Shown here piece after piece: positions 32,069 to 43,528 of a stretch of 64,000 nucleotides of DNA; positions within the stretch are counted from its first letter, which is position 1; each line of letters starts with the position of its first letter. A program made the translations under genes and the position numbers. The stretch is from assembly GCA_030263295.1 (NCBI GenBank), contig SZOS01000018.1:8131-72130 (forward strand). The letters run 5' to 3'. Under the pieces are notes generated by a model. That model did no database searches and was not told the DNA's origin. It worked only from the letters and a program-made list of their open reading frames with translations. This DNA is from Dokdonella_A sp014338185 (GTDB lineage: Bacteria > Pseudomonadota > Gammaproteobacteria > Xanthomonadales > Rhodanobacteraceae).

Positions 32069-33694
32069 ATGAGCACACCGGCGGTTCCAGGCATCGCCCC
32101 GGCCACGGGGCATCACGCGGAGGTCGATCCGGCTCTGCTGGCGCAACCGCTGCCGGCGTGGCTCGACGCGGTGCGCGCGCAGGTGCTCGCCGGGCGGGCG
32201 CTGGCCGCGGGCGGGATTCTCGAGGCCGCGCTGACCCGATTCGCGTTCGACGCCGAGTTGTGGCTCGCGGCCAGTGGCAGTCGCGAGCAGCGTGGTGATG
32301 CGGACGGCGCGATCGAGTTGCTGCGCGAGCTCAGCCGTCGTGCGCCCGGCCATGCCGCGGCGACCTTTGCGCTGGCGCGGCTGTTGTCGGCGCGGCGCGC
32401 CTGGCGGGCGGCGGCGCAGGTGCTGGTGGATGCCTTCGAGCCGCGACCGCCGGCGCCCGACCTGGTCCTGCGCGCGGCGCGCCTGCTGGCCGACTGGGGT
32501 GACAAGCCCGCCGCGGTGAAGCTCGCCGAGGCGGCGCTCGCGGCGGGCGCGGACGATGCGATGTTGCGTCTGTACACGGCCGCGTTGCAGGGCCAGCTCG
32601 GCGCGTTCGAGCGCGCGCGGACGCTGTACCGCGAAGCGCTGGCCGGCGATGCGCGCACGCTCGAACTCGGCGCCGCCTATGGCCTGGCATCGATCACGCG
32701 GTATCGCGACCCTGCCGATCCCGACCTTGCGCACTGGCAGGACCTGCTGCAACGGGGGCAGTTGAACCCGGCCGCGCGCGCCTCGCTGCTGTTTGCGCTG
32801 GGCAAGGCGCATGACGACCTGGCTGACTATGCCGCGGCGGCGCGCCTGCTGCGTGAGGCGAACGCGCTGGTCGGCGCGGGTGCCTGGTCACGCCGCAACT
32901 GGCGGCGGTCCATCGACGCGCGCCTCGCCCGCGCCGCGTTGCCCGTGCGTGAGCCGATGCGTGGCGAGTGCGTGCCGATCTTCATCGTCGGCGCGCCGCG
33001 CTCGGGCACCACGCTCGCGGCCGAACTGCTCGGACGCTCGCCGCTGGTGCGCAATCGCGGCGAACTGGATTGGCTGCCGCACCTGGCCGAACAGGTCGAT
33101 GGGCTGGCGCGGCCGACACCGGCGCAGTTGGAGTCGGTGGCGCAGGAATACCTGGCCCGGTTGCGGCGCGAGGACGCCGACAGCGGCTGGTTCATCGACA
33201 AGCAGCCGCTCAACGTGCTGCATCTGGATCTCATCCGCGCGCTGTTTCCGCAAGCGCCGGTCGTGGTATGTCGGCGCAGCGCACGCGATACGGCCCTGTC
33301 GTTGTGGAGCCAGCATTTCGAGGCACGCGACTACCGCTTCGCCTACGACTTCGCCGACATCGATGCCTTCCTGCGCGGCTGCGCGCGTCTGGTCGAGCGG
33401 GCCCAGCAGGCGTCGGCCGCGCGCGTGTTCGTGCTCGACTACGAAGCGCTGGTGCGCGAGCCTCGGCTGCAGATCGCGCGTCTGGCCCAGTGGCTCGGCC
33501 TGCCGGCCTTCGACTGCGAGGAGGCCGCGGCCGCCGGCACCAGCGTCATCGGCACCGCCTCGCTGTGGCAGGCACGCCAGCCCGTGCATGCACGCTCGGT
33601 CGGGCGCTGGCGCCATTACGCGCCCCATCTGCCCGAATTGCTCAAGTTCGATGACGCGGCGGCGGAACAGACGCCGCATCGGTCGATGCGCTGA
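32069..33694 (+). CDS. TPR-sulfotransferase family protein
   Basis: A ~541-residue two-part protein. Residues ~1-290 are Ala-rich helical repeats of TPR type. The C-terminal half is a sulfotransferase-like domain with the PAPS 5'-phosphosulfate loop in FIVGAPRSGTTLAAELL, and a 3'-phosphate-binding Arg/Ser region in VVCRRSARDTALSLW. Such TPR-sulfotransferases are common in Lysobacterales; their substrates are unknown. The gene points against its neighbours and separates liuD from liuC. A GTG six bases upstream is an alternative start. Confidence 0.87.
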   Translation: MSTPAVPGIAPATGHHAEVDPALLAQPLPAWLDAVRAQVLAGRALAAGGILEAALTRFAFDAELWLAASGSREQRGDADGAIELLRELSRRAPGHAAATFALARLLSARRAWRAAAQVLVDAFEPRPPAPDLVLRAARLLADWGDKPAAVKLAEAALAAGADDAMLRLYTAALQGQLGAFERARTLYREALAGDARTLELGAAYGLASITRYRDPADPDLAHWQDLLQRGQLNPAARASLLFALGKAHDDLADYAAAARLLREANALVGAGAWSRRNWRRSIDARLARAALPVREPMRGECVPIFIVGAPRSGTTLAAELLGRSPLVRNRGELDWLPHLAEQVDGLARPTPAQLESVAQEYLARLRREDADSGWFIDKQPLNVLHLDLIRALFPQAPVVVCRRSARDTALSLWSQHFEARDYRFAYDFADIDAFLRGCARLVERAQQASAARVFVLDYEALVREPRLQIARLAQWLGLPAFDCEEAAAAGTSVIGTASLWQARQPVHARSVGRWRHYAPHLPELLKFDDAAAEQTPHRSMR

Positions 33695-33704
33695 CGCGAG
33701 GTGC

Positions 33705-34508
33705 TCAGTGCCCCGCGCCGGCCCGCAGCCACGGCGCTGCGGTCTTGTCGAGGAACGCGGCCAGGCCCTGCTGGCCTTCGGTAGACACGCGCAGGCGCGC
33801 GATGAGCGCGGCGTTGTCGCGATCGCACTGCTGGCACGACTCGATCGTCATGCCGCCCACGCGCAGCGCGAGTCGCTTGGCTTCGTGCTGCGCCAGCGGG
33901 CCACCCTTGGCGAGGAAGTGCAGCGCGCGCTCGACCGCGGCATCGAGTTGGTCGGCGGTGACGCAGTCGTGCAGCAGGCCGATGCGCGCGGCGGTGGCGG
34001 CGTCGAACACCTCGCCGTTGATGAACAGGCGGCGTGCCTGGCGCTGGCCGATCGCCGCGATCACGTAGGGCGAGATCACCGCGGGCACGAGGCCGAGCTT
34101 GACTTCGGACAGCGCGAACTTGGCGCCGTCGCTGCCGATCGCGATGTCGCAGCAGGCGATCAGCCCGACGCCGCCGCCATAGGCCGAACCGTTGACCCGC
34201 GCGAGCGTGGGCTTGGACAGGAAGTTGAGCGTGCGCATGAGCGCGGCCAGCCGCAGCGCATCCTCGCGGTTGGCCTCTTCGCTCGCATCAACCATGCCGC
34301 GCATCCAGTTGAGGTCGGCGCCGGCCGAGAACGAGGCGCCCGCGCCGGTGAGCACCACCGCGCGCACGCTGGCATCGTGGTCGCAGTCGACCAGCGCCGC
34401 GGTGAGCTCGGCGATGAGTGCGTCGTCGAAGGCGTTGTGCAGCTGCGGGCGGTTGAGCGTGAGCGTGACGACGCCGGCGGTGCGCTGGCTGAGGATCGAA
34501 GCGGTCAT
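33705..34508 (-). CDS. liuC: Enoyl-CoA hydratase/isomerase family, probable methylglutaconyl-CoA hydratase
   Basis: A 267-residue crotonase-fold protein: TLNRPQLHNAFD, then GAGASFSAGADLNWM (oxyanion hole), NGSAYGGGVGLIACCDIAIG with the second oxyanion glycine, and FALSEVKLGLVPAVISPYV with the catalytic Glu. It hydrates 3-methylglutaconyl-CoA to HMG-CoA if the liu assignment is right. It lies just upstream of the other liu genes but is cut off from them by the opposing sulfotransferase gene. Start ATG 34508 by family alignment. Confidence 0.87.
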   Translation of the reverse strand: MTASILSQRTAGVVTLTLNRPQLHNAFDDALIAELTAALVDCDHDASVRAVVLTGAGASFSAGADLNWMRGMVDASEEANREDALRLAALMRTLNFLSKPTLARVNGSAYGGGVGLIACCDIAIGSDGAKFALSEVKLGLVPAVISPYVIAAIGQRQARRLFINGEVFDAATAARIGLLHDCVTADQLDAAVERALHFLAKGGPLAQHEAKRLALRVGGMTIESCQQCDRDNAALIARLRVSTEGQQGLAAFLDKTAAPWLRAGAGH

Positions 34509-34665
34509 GGCAGGAACGGTGATGGGGCAGGCCCTCATCATAGCCGGGCGGCCGCGGGCGGCCCGCCGGCGTGCCGCGACATGGCCGGTGTGCGCGCTCC
34601 GGCCACGCGTGACCGCTGCGGCGTTGCGCCACGGCCTGGCTTGCCACGCGCGGCGCCGGCTCGGC

Positions 34666-34685
34666 TAGAATTGCGAATCGTTCTT
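34666..34685 (+). promoter_or_regulatory. feo promoter with weak Fur-box-like sequence
   Basis: TAGAAT at 34666-34671 is a good -10, and TTGCCA at 34641-34646 a possible -35 at a long 19-bp spacing. Overlapping the -10, 34667-34685 matches the 19-bp Fur consensus at 10 positions by my count, with the central AATC kept. Iron control of feo operons is well known; this exact site is a guess. Confidence 0.35.
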
Positions 34686-34700
34686 GTTTGCGCGTGATTC

Positions 34701-34946
34701 GTGCGGCTCACCGAACTTCCCCAAGGCCAGTGCGCACTGGTCGGACAGGTCCAAGACACCCAACCGGGCGACGTGGTCGCGCGGCGCCTGCGTGAGCTCG
34801 GCTTCGTCGCCGGCGAGCCGGTGCGCGTGGTCGCGACCGGACCGTTCGGGCGTGATCCGCTTCTCGTGCAGGTCGGCTTCACGCGCTTCGCACTGCGTCG
34901 GCCCGAGGCTGCGCGCGTGCTGCTGGCCGACGGGGTCGTGGCGTGA
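34701..34946 (+). CDS. feoA: Ferrous iron transport protein A
   Basis: An 81-residue SH3-like protein (RLTELPQGQCALV; RRLRELGFVAGEPV; DPLLVQVGFTRFALRR) that assists FeoB in ferrous iron uptake at the cytoplasmic face. It starts at a GTG at 34701 with no strong Shine-Dalgarno. Its stop overlaps the feoB start (GTGA). Confidence 0.93.
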   Translation: MRLTELPQGQCALVGQVQDTQPGDVVARRLRELGFVAGEPVRVVATGPFGRDPLLVQVGFTRFALRRPEAARVLLADGVVA

Positions 34947-36790
34947 GCACCGCCGCATCGGCCCTGCATGTCGCGCTCGTAGGCAGTCCCAACTGCGGCA
35001 AGACCGCGCTGTTCAATCGCCTCACCGGCGGTCGCGCCAAGGTGGCCAACTACGCGGGCGTGACGATCGAGCGCAAGGAAGGCCGACTGGAAACGCCGGG
35101 TGGGCGCCACGTGCGCGTGCTCGACCTGCCCGGAGCATACAGCCTCGATGCCGCCAGTCCCGACGAGGTGATCACGCGCGACGTGTGCGCGGGGCGCCTG
35201 GCCGGCGAGCGCGCGCCCGACCTCATCGTGTGCGTGCTCGACGCGACCAACCTGCGCCTGCACCTGCGCTTCGCCCTCGAACTGGCCGAACTCGGGCGGC
35301 CGATGCTGGTGGCGCTCAACATGATGGATGTCGCACGCAAGCGCGGCATCCGCATCGACGTCGACGTGCTGCAGGAACGACTGGGCATGCCGATCGTGGA
35401 GACCGTGGCGGTGCGCCAGGGCGGCGCCGCGGCGCTGCTCGCGGAACTGGACCGGGTCCGGCTGGTGCCGCCGATGCCCGCAGCCGGCGACGGCGACGTG
35501 CACGCGCGGGTGCGCGCACTGCTCGCGGCCGCGGTGACGATGCCGCGCGCGACCGCGGCGATCGACGATGCGATCGACGCGGTGGTGCTCCATCGCGCGG
35601 CCGGGCTGGTGATCCTCGCGGTCGTGATGTTCCTGATCTTCCAGGCGGTGTTCAGCTGGGCGGCGCCGCTGCAGGATGCGGTGGCCGCGGGCGTGGCGGC
35701 GGCCGGCGAGTGGGTCGGTGGCCTGCTCGCATCGATGCCGCTGCTGCAGAGCCTGGTCACCGATGGCGTGTTCGCGGGATTGGGCACCGTGCTCGAGTTC
35801 CTGCCGCAGATCCTCGTGCTGTTCCTGTTCATCCTCGTGCTGGAGGAGTCGGGCTACCTGCCGCGCGCGGCGTTCCTGCTCGACACGCTCATGTTCAAGG
35901 CCGGGCTCACCGGGCGCGCGTTCATCCCGCTGTTGTCGAGCTTCGCCTGCGCGATCCCGGGCATCATGGCCACGCGCAGTATCGCCGATCCGCGTGACCG
36001 CCTCGCCACGATCCTCGTGGCGCCGCTCATGACCTGCTCGGCGCGGCTGCCGGTGTACACGCTGCTGATCGCCGCGTTCATCCCGCGGCGCGAGGTGCTG
36101 GGCGTGTTCAACCTGCAGGGTATCGTGCTGTTCGTGCTGTATCTGGCCGGCATCCTCAGTGCGCTCGCGGTGGCGTGGGTGATCAAGCGCCTGCAGCGCG
36201 ATCGCAGCGAGCACATGCTGGTGATGGAGTTGCCCTCGTACCGGCTGCCCGACCCGCGCAGCATCCTGCTCGGGCTGTGGGAGCGCGCGCTGATCTTCCT
36301 GCGCCGGGTCGGCGGCATCCTGCTCTCGCTCACGATCCTGCTGTGGTTCCTGTCGAGTTTTCCGGCGCCGCCCGAGGGCGCCACGCTGCCGCCGATCGAC
36401 TACAGCTATGCCGGCCACATCGGCCGCTGGATGACCCACCTGTTCGCGCCGATCGGCTTCAACTGGCAGATCTGCATCGCGCTGATCCCCGGCCTGGCGG
36501 CGCGCGAGGTGGCGGTGTCGTCGCTGGCCACCGTGTACGCGCTGTCGGCCACCAGCGAGGAGGCGGCGGCGATGGCGCTGGGCACCACGATCGCGGCGCA
36601 GTGGTCGCTCGCGACCGCACTGTCGCTGCTGGCGTGGTACGTGTTCGCGCCACAGTGCATGTCCACGCTGGCGGTGATCCGGCGCGAGACCAATGGCTGG
36701 CGCTACGTGTGGATCAGCGCGGCCTACCTGTTCGCGCTCGCCTACCTCGCCTCGTTCATCACCTACCAGCTCACGCTGGCGCTCACATGA
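34943..36790 (+). CDS. feoB: Ferrous iron transporter B
   Basis: A 615-residue inner-membrane protein: N-terminal GTPase (VGSPNCGKTALFNRL as G1, GVTIERKEG as G2, DLPGAYSL as G3) followed by about ten membrane helices with the Gate motifs (FLPQILVLFLFILVLEESGYLPRAAF; SSFACAIPGIMATRSI with the conserved Cys). It imports Fe2+. It is shorter than E. coli FeoB (~770) mainly because the cytoplasmic C-terminal extension is missing. The start is a GTG in the feoA stop overlap, and its own stop overlaps the next gene (ATGA). Confidence 0.95.
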   Translation: MSTAASALHVALVGSPNCGKTALFNRLTGGRAKVANYAGVTIERKEGRLETPGGRHVRVLDLPGAYSLDAASPDEVITRDVCAGRLAGERAPDLIVCVLDATNLRLHLRFALELAELGRPMLVALNMMDVARKRGIRIDVDVLQERLGMPIVETVAVRQGGAAALLAELDRVRLVPPMPAAGDGDVHARVRALLAAAVTMPRATAAIDDAIDAVVLHRAAGLVILAVVMFLIFQAVFSWAAPLQDAVAAGVAAAGEWVGGLLASMPLLQSLVTDGVFAGLGTVLEFLPQILVLFLFILVLEESGYLPRAAFLLDTLMFKAGLTGRAFIPLLSSFACAIPGIMATRSIADPRDRLATILVAPLMTCSARLPVYTLLIAAFIPRREVLGVFNLQGIVLFVLYLAGILSALAVAWVIKRLQRDRSEHMLVMELPSYRLPDPRSILLGLWERALIFLRRVGGILLSLTILLWFLSSFPAPPEGATLPPIDYSYAGHIGRWMTHLFAPIGFNWQICIALIPGLAAREVAVSSLATVYALSATSEEAAAMALGTTIAAQWSLATALSLLAWYVFAPQCMSTLAVIRRETNGWRYVWISAAYLFALAYLASFITYQLTLALT

Positions 36791-37119
36791 ACGCGGCGAT
36801 CGTGCAGGGCGTAGTCGTCGCGCTGGTCGTGGTTTGGGCCGCTTGGTCGGCATTCCGGCGCCTGTTGCCGCAGACCTCGCGCCGCTGCATCGCGCGCGTG
36901 CTCGGCTGGTTCGACCGTCCCGCGCTGCCGCAGGCGCTGCGCCGGCGCGCGCGTGACTGGCAACCGCGCGGCAGCCAGGGTGGCTCGTGCAGCACGGGTT
37001 GCGCATCCTGCGGCGGCTGCGGCAGCGCGGCCGCGCCGCCGACGGATGCCGATGGCGCGAGGCCGTTGCGGTTCACGCCCAGGGCCAGGCGCGATCCAGG
37101 CGACGCATCCGGCCACTGA
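36787..37119 (+). CDS. FeoB-associated Cys-rich membrane protein (DUF6587-like)
   Basis: A 110-residue protein: one N-terminal helix (VVVALVVVWAAWSAFRRLL), a basic stretch, then a Cys cluster (CSTGCASCGGCG) and a polar tail. It sits where feoC lies in other bacteria and overlaps feoB by four bases. Cys-rich single-pass proteins after feoB are known in several phyla; iron or redox sensing is presumed, not shown. Confidence 0.82.
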   Translation: MNAAIVQGVVVALVVVWAAWSAFRRLLPQTSRRCIARVLGWFDRPALPQALRRRARDWQPRGSQGGSCSTGCASCGGCGSAAAPPTDADGARPLRFTPRARRDPGDASGH

Positions 37120-37168
37120 CCGGCTGCGCGAGGACGGCAGCGCGACGAAGCCGGCGCGCCGCTGCCAC

Positions 37169-37174
37169 TACAAT
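37169..37174 (+). promoter_or_regulatory. hutG -10 element (TACAAT), leaderless start likely
   Basis: TACAAT ends six bases before ATG 37181, so the usual start point falls on the A of the start codon. No Shine-Dalgarno is present. Confidence 0.5.
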
Positions 37175-37180
37175 GCGCGC

Positions 37181-37957
37181 ATGGACACCTGCACCCTGCA
37201 TCGCGGCACGCGGCCGCTGCTCGTGAGCCTGCCGCACGATGGCACCGCGCTTGCCGCCGACATCGCCGCACGCCTCACGCCGGCCGCACGCGCGGTACCC
37301 GACACCGATTGGCACGTGGCGCGGCTGTACGAATTCGTGCGCGAACTCGGCGCATCGGTGTTGGTGCCGCGGTATTCGCGCTACGTGGTCGATCTCAACC
37401 GTCCGCCCGACGGCGCATCGCTGTACCCGGGGCAGAACAGCACCGGCCTGTGTCCGCTGGTGCAGTTCAACGGCGCGGCCCTGTACCTGCCTGGTGCCGA
37501 ACCTGACGCCGCCGAGATCGCGCAGCGCCTGGAGCTCTACTGGCGGCCCTACCACAGCGCGCTTGCCGCGGAGCTCGCGCGCCTGCATGCGCTGCATGGT
37601 CGCGTGGTGCTGTGGGACGGCCATTCGATCCGCAGCGTGTTGCCGTTCCTGTTTGACGGCACCTTGCCCGACTACAACCTCGGCACCGCCGGCGGCGCGA
37701 GCTGCTCGCCGGCCTTGCAGCAGCGCCTGACCGCGATCCTCGCGGCGCAGCAGGGTTCGACCCACGTGGTCAACGGACGCTTCAAGGGCGGCTACATCAC
37801 GCGCCACTACGGTGCGCCCGGACGCGGCATCGACGCGGTTCAGCTCGAACTGGCCCAGCTCAACTACATGGACGAGGACACTACCCAGTGGTTGCCCGAA
37901 CGCGCGCAGCGCACGCAGCAGGTGCTGCGCGAACTGCTGCTGGCCGCGCTGGGGTGA
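37181..37957 (+). CDS. hutG: N-formylglutamate deformylase
   Basis: A 258-residue member of the N-formylglutamate amidohydrolase family. It hydrolyses N-formylglutamate to glutamate and formate, the last step of the hutF route of histidine breakdown. Motifs: LVSLPHDGT, DTDWHVARLY, YVVDLNRPPDG, WDGHSIRS and FKGGYITRHYG, supplying the metal ligands and substrate Arg residues. The partner enzymes HutU, HutI and HutF are encoded further along the window. Confidence 0.94.
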   Translation: MDTCTLHRGTRPLLVSLPHDGTALAADIAARLTPAARAVPDTDWHVARLYEFVRELGASVLVPRYSRYVVDLNRPPDGASLYPGQNSTGLCPLVQFNGAALYLPGAEPDAAEIAQRLELYWRPYHSALAAELARLHALHGRVVLWDGHSIRSVLPFLFDGTLPDYNLGTAGGASCSPALQQRLTAILAAQQGSTHVVNGRFKGGYITRHYGAPGRGIDAVQLELAQLNYMDEDTTQWLPERAQRTQQVLRELLLAALG

Positions 37958-38114
37958 GCCCGCGCGGTTGAAGCGTGGCCACAGGTGCGTGCCGGCGGCG
38001 CGAGCGGCCACCGTGGCCTGCGCGGATGCCGGGCATGGGCGCGGCAGGGCCACGCGCCGGGATCAGCGCCGGGCAGGCCGGCCTGGCAAGCGCGCATCGC
38101 AGCGCGCGTGCCGA

Positions 38115-39206
38115 TCACTCTCCCGCGCGGTTGCTGCCCTCGAACCCGTCGTCGAAGATCGTGTCGGATGCCATCGCGGGAACCGCAAACGGCGCGCCAA
38201 GGACGTTGCCGCTGAGCTGGCTGCCGCTGAGCTGCTGCAGCGGTGTCGCGTTGCCGCTGGCCTGGTCGTCGAAGCCGAGCACGCGGTTGTCGGCCGGGTT
38301 GTTGGCGTTGCTCGCGATGCTCACCCACAGGCGGTGCAACCAGCGGTCGTGGGCGATGCCGTAGTAGAAATGGCCGGTGGGTTGGTCCAGCAGGGTGGCC
38401 GGGCCCTCGATCGTATACAGCGGCATGGCCTCGCCGCTGGCGTCATCGGCGAACACCGCGATCAGGCCAGGCTGGACGCCATTCACCTCAGGCGACTGGC
38501 GCAGCACGAACAGGCGCCTGGTCTCGCCATCCCATGCGATCGCACGCGAGTACGCGACGCCGGCGCCGGTGAGCATGCGGGTTGGCGCGGCGTAGCCGTC
38601 GGCGGTGCGTGCATGGAACACGATGCGCGAGGCGGACGGTTGGCCAGGTGCGTAGTCGGACACCGCGTATTCGTCGGTGGCCGCAATGTAGATCAACGAG
38701 GTGGGGTTGTTGAGTTGCGTGGTCGGATCGTTGCCGCCACCCCACACGATGCCGCGCAGGCGCGGTGCGGCATCGCCACTGGCGTGCAGCGGCCAGGTGT
38801 AGATGCAGCAGTTGTATGCGATCAGGCCGATCTCGCCATGGGCATGGACCGGTGCGTTGGCGCGGGTCTGGCCCAATATCGGGGGATTGAGCACGCGCAG
38901 CGGTGCCACATCGCCGTTGGCGAAGGCCGGGTACACGCGCAGCGCTTGGCCATGGAAGTCGGACACGTAGATGACCTGCTCGTGGGGCTCGTACACGCCG
39001 AATATCGGGCTGACCAGTTGCGTGGCCGGACCCGCGAGTTCGCGCATCGGGGCGTCCGACCCTTGCGCGCCGGCGGCAAACACGCGGATCGGATGTGACG
39101 GTATCGCATCGCTGCCGAAGCCGCCGATGGCGAGCTCGCCACGCGCGGGCAGAGTGGCGAAGGTGATGACAAGCGGCAGCAGGCAGGCCAGTCGTTTCGG
39201 GTGCAT
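38115..39206 (-). CDS. Secreted propeller-like protein with GFE tail
   Basis: A 363-residue protein with a signal peptide (LACLLPLVITFATLPARG) and repeated ~45-residue segments (IRVFAAGAQGSDAPMRELAG; LRVYPAFANGDVAPLRVLN; IAVFADDASGEAMPLYTIEG; LGFDDQASGNATPLQQLSG) that look like blades of a beta-propeller. The tail is DTIFDDGFEGSNRAGE, related to the LRR protein tail. GGAG precedes ATG 39206. No catalytic motif is seen. A decayed paralogue lies upstream at 39557-39990. Confidence 0.85.
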   Translation of the reverse strand: MHPKRLACLLPLVITFATLPARGELAIGGFGSDAIPSHPIRVFAAGAQGSDAPMRELAGPATQLVSPIFGVYEPHEQVIYVSDFHGQALRVYPAFANGDVAPLRVLNPPILGQTRANAPVHAHGEIGLIAYNCCIYTWPLHASGDAAPRLRGIVWGGGNDPTTQLNNPTSLIYIAATDEYAVSDYAPGQPSASRIVFHARTADGYAAPTRMLTGAGVAYSRAIAWDGETRRLFVLRQSPEVNGVQPGLIAVFADDASGEAMPLYTIEGPATLLDQPTGHFYYGIAHDRWLHRLWVSIASNANNPADNRVLGFDDQASGNATPLQQLSGSQLSGNVLGAPFAVPAMASDTIFDDGFEGSNRAGE

Positions 39207-39556
39207 GGCAGACTCCGTCTGGGGCTTTGCTACCCATACGCGCAAGCGCACCCGAAACCCTCACGCGCCCGACGCTCCGGCGCCAAGCGGGATCAGCAGA
39301 GGGCGCATGGGACCGTCGTCGTCGCGGCGCGGCAACCCGGATTGCGTGTGCCTGCGCGGCCGGTCGGCCGCGCGAGGGCCTGTCACACGGCGTTGGCCGG
39401 AAACTGCCCGCGGGTGAGCGCGTGGCGCGCGTGGAGCGTGCCGGTCGTGCGGTGGATGGCATGGCCGCAGTGCCTGCACGAGGCATCGGCCTGCCGTGGC
39501 CGTGGCGGACCGCAAGGACGCGCCGCGGCGTCAGGGTGCGATCTTCGACCAGGCCG
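39207..39556. other. Non-coding stretch between the propeller gene and its decayed paralogue
   Basis: 350 bases in which I see no credible gene, RNA or repeat; open frames here lack family features. It must contain the promoter of the propeller gene near its left end. Confidence 0.5.
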
Positions 39557-39990
39557 TCACGGGTGCTCGATCGTGTTGGCGAAGATCACGTCGGCAGGCA
39601 CCGCGAATGGTGTGCCGAGGTTGCTGCTGCCGGTGTTGGTGCCGACGAGGATCTGCAGCGGAGTGGCGTCGCCGCTCGCCGTATCGGTGAAGATAACCAA
39701 ACGATTGGCAGCGAAGCTGCCGGTGTTCGGCGTACCGCTCACCATGAGGCGGTGCAACCAGGGATCATGGCCAATGCCGTACAGGTACTGTTGTGGCGGC
39801 AGATCGAGGCCGGTGGTTGGCCCTTCGATCGTGTACAGCGGGGTCGTATCGCCGCTCGCATCGTCGGCGAACACCGCGATGCGTACGTGCCGGGTCGGAC
39901 TGCTGCCATCCCAGGGAGCCTGCTGCAGCAGCTACAGGCGGTGGGATGCAGGGTCGTGCGCGAGGCTGACTGTGTTGGCGACCGCGGCAC
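39557..39990 (-). pseudogene. Decayed paralogue of the propeller-like protein
   Basis: The minus-strand frame matches the C-terminal third of the neighbouring gene (AVFADDASGDTTPLYTIEG; YLYGIGHDPWLHRLMVS; DTASGDATPLQIL; GTPFAVPADVIF). Its tail has drifted from IFDDGFE to IFANTIEHP. A TAG at 39934-39932 interrupts the frame where the paralogue has Phe. About 18 further codons upstream still align weakly before homology ends near the hutU promoter. The N-terminal two thirds are missing. Confidence 0.82.
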
Positions 39991-40015
39991 GCCCCGGCCA
40001 CGGTCCACGAGCGCC

Positions 40016-40021
40016 TATAAT
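40016..40021 (+). promoter_or_regulatory. hutU -10 element (TATAAT)
   Basis: A consensus TATAAT 26 bases before ATG 40048; no clear -35. The message would carry the CCGGAG ribosome site at 40036-40041. Confidence 0.5.
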
Positions 40022-40047
40022 CGCTGCCTGCCTTCCGGAGCACTGCC

Positions 40048-41718
<1,671 letters not shown>

Positions 41719-41732
41719 ACGCGCCCGCCGAC

Positions 41733-42236
41733 ATGACCAGCGACATCGGCGACCTCGAACTGGAGCAGCGCGCGCATGCGGTGGCGCAGGCACTGCTGGC
41801 GCGCGGGCAGAGCATCGTCACTGCCGAGTCGTGCACGGGCGGCTGGGTGGCCAAGGTGCTCACCGACATCCCGGGCAGTTCCGCCTGGTTCGAGTGCGGC
41901 GTGGTCGCCTATAGCTACGAGGCCAAGGAAGCGCTTTTGGGTGTCCATCCACAGACCCTGGAGCGCAGCGGCGCGGTGAGCCAGGAAACCGCGATCGAAA
42001 TGGTGTCGGGTGCGCTTGCGCGCTACGGCGCGAGCGTGGCCGTGGCGGTCACCGGTGTGGCGGGTCCGAGTGGCGGTACGCCCGACAAACCGGTCGGCAC
42101 GGTGTGGATCGGCTGGAAGCGTCGCGGCGGCTATGCGCATGCGCAGGTGTTCCACTTCGCTGGCGATCGCGAGGCGGTGCGGCGCCAGACCGTAGCCGCC
42201 GCGCTCGATGGCGTGAGCCGGATTCTTACGAGCTGA
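41733..42236 (+). CDS. pncC: Nicotinamide-nucleotide amidohydrolase (CinA C-terminal type)
   Basis: A ~167-residue stand-alone CinA C-terminal domain that deamidates NMN to NaMN in pyridine-nucleotide recycling. Motifs: AESCTGGWVAKVLTDIPGSS (catalytic Ser), GVVAYSYEAKEALLGV, and AVTGVAGPSGGTPDKPVGTV. A GTG at 41715 that overlaps the hutU stop is an equally possible start. It stands just upstream of recA, as cinA-type genes commonly do. Confidence 0.92.
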   Translation: MTSDIGDLELEQRAHAVAQALLARGQSIVTAESCTGGWVAKVLTDIPGSSAWFECGVVAYSYEAKEALLGVHPQTLERSGAVSQETAIEMVSGALARYGASVAVAVTGVAGPSGGTPDKPVGTVWIGWKRRGGYAHAQVFHFAGDREAVRRQTVAAALDGVSRILTS

Positions 42237-42273
42237 CGCAGCGATCGGCGATCGCGCGCTGCGGGTGCTGTGG

Positions 42274-42313
42274 GATAATTCGCCTCATCGCCGTCTCCGC
42301 TGCTGAGACGGCG
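42274..42313 (+). promoter_or_regulatory. recA -10 element and 5'-leader hairpin
   Basis: GATAAT at 42274-42279 fits a -10. A few bases after the expected start point, a perfect 9-bp stem (CGCCGTCTC at 42289-42297, GAGACGGCG at 42305-42313) with a 7-nt loop would form at the very 5' end of the recA leader. It may stabilise the message. I see no clear LexA box. Confidence 0.5.
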
Positions 42314-42353
42314 CGGCGGCACACTCGCCGCCATCACCGACGAGGATCCCACG

Positions 42354-43385
<1,032 letters not shown>

Positions 43386-43528
43386 CCGGCATCCGCGGAC
43401 CCGTGGACTGCAGGCGCGCCGCGGCCGGGGCGGGTCCGGCGCCTGCGCGCAGGTCGAGGGTTGGTGCAAGCACAGGCGCGTGTGCGCGCGCGTCGACCAC
43501 GCACGGCAACGGGGCGCGCGGGTGCTGA

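Noticed and set aside
34538..37006. An 822-codon minus-strand frame across feoA-feoB
   Set aside because: Low-complexity Arg/His/Gln-rich translation directly opposite conserved feo genes; a shadow frame.
42237..42353. A LexA/SOS box upstream of recA
   Set aside because: I looked for TTAG-N6-TACTA-type and CTG-N10-CAG sequences and saw none convincing.
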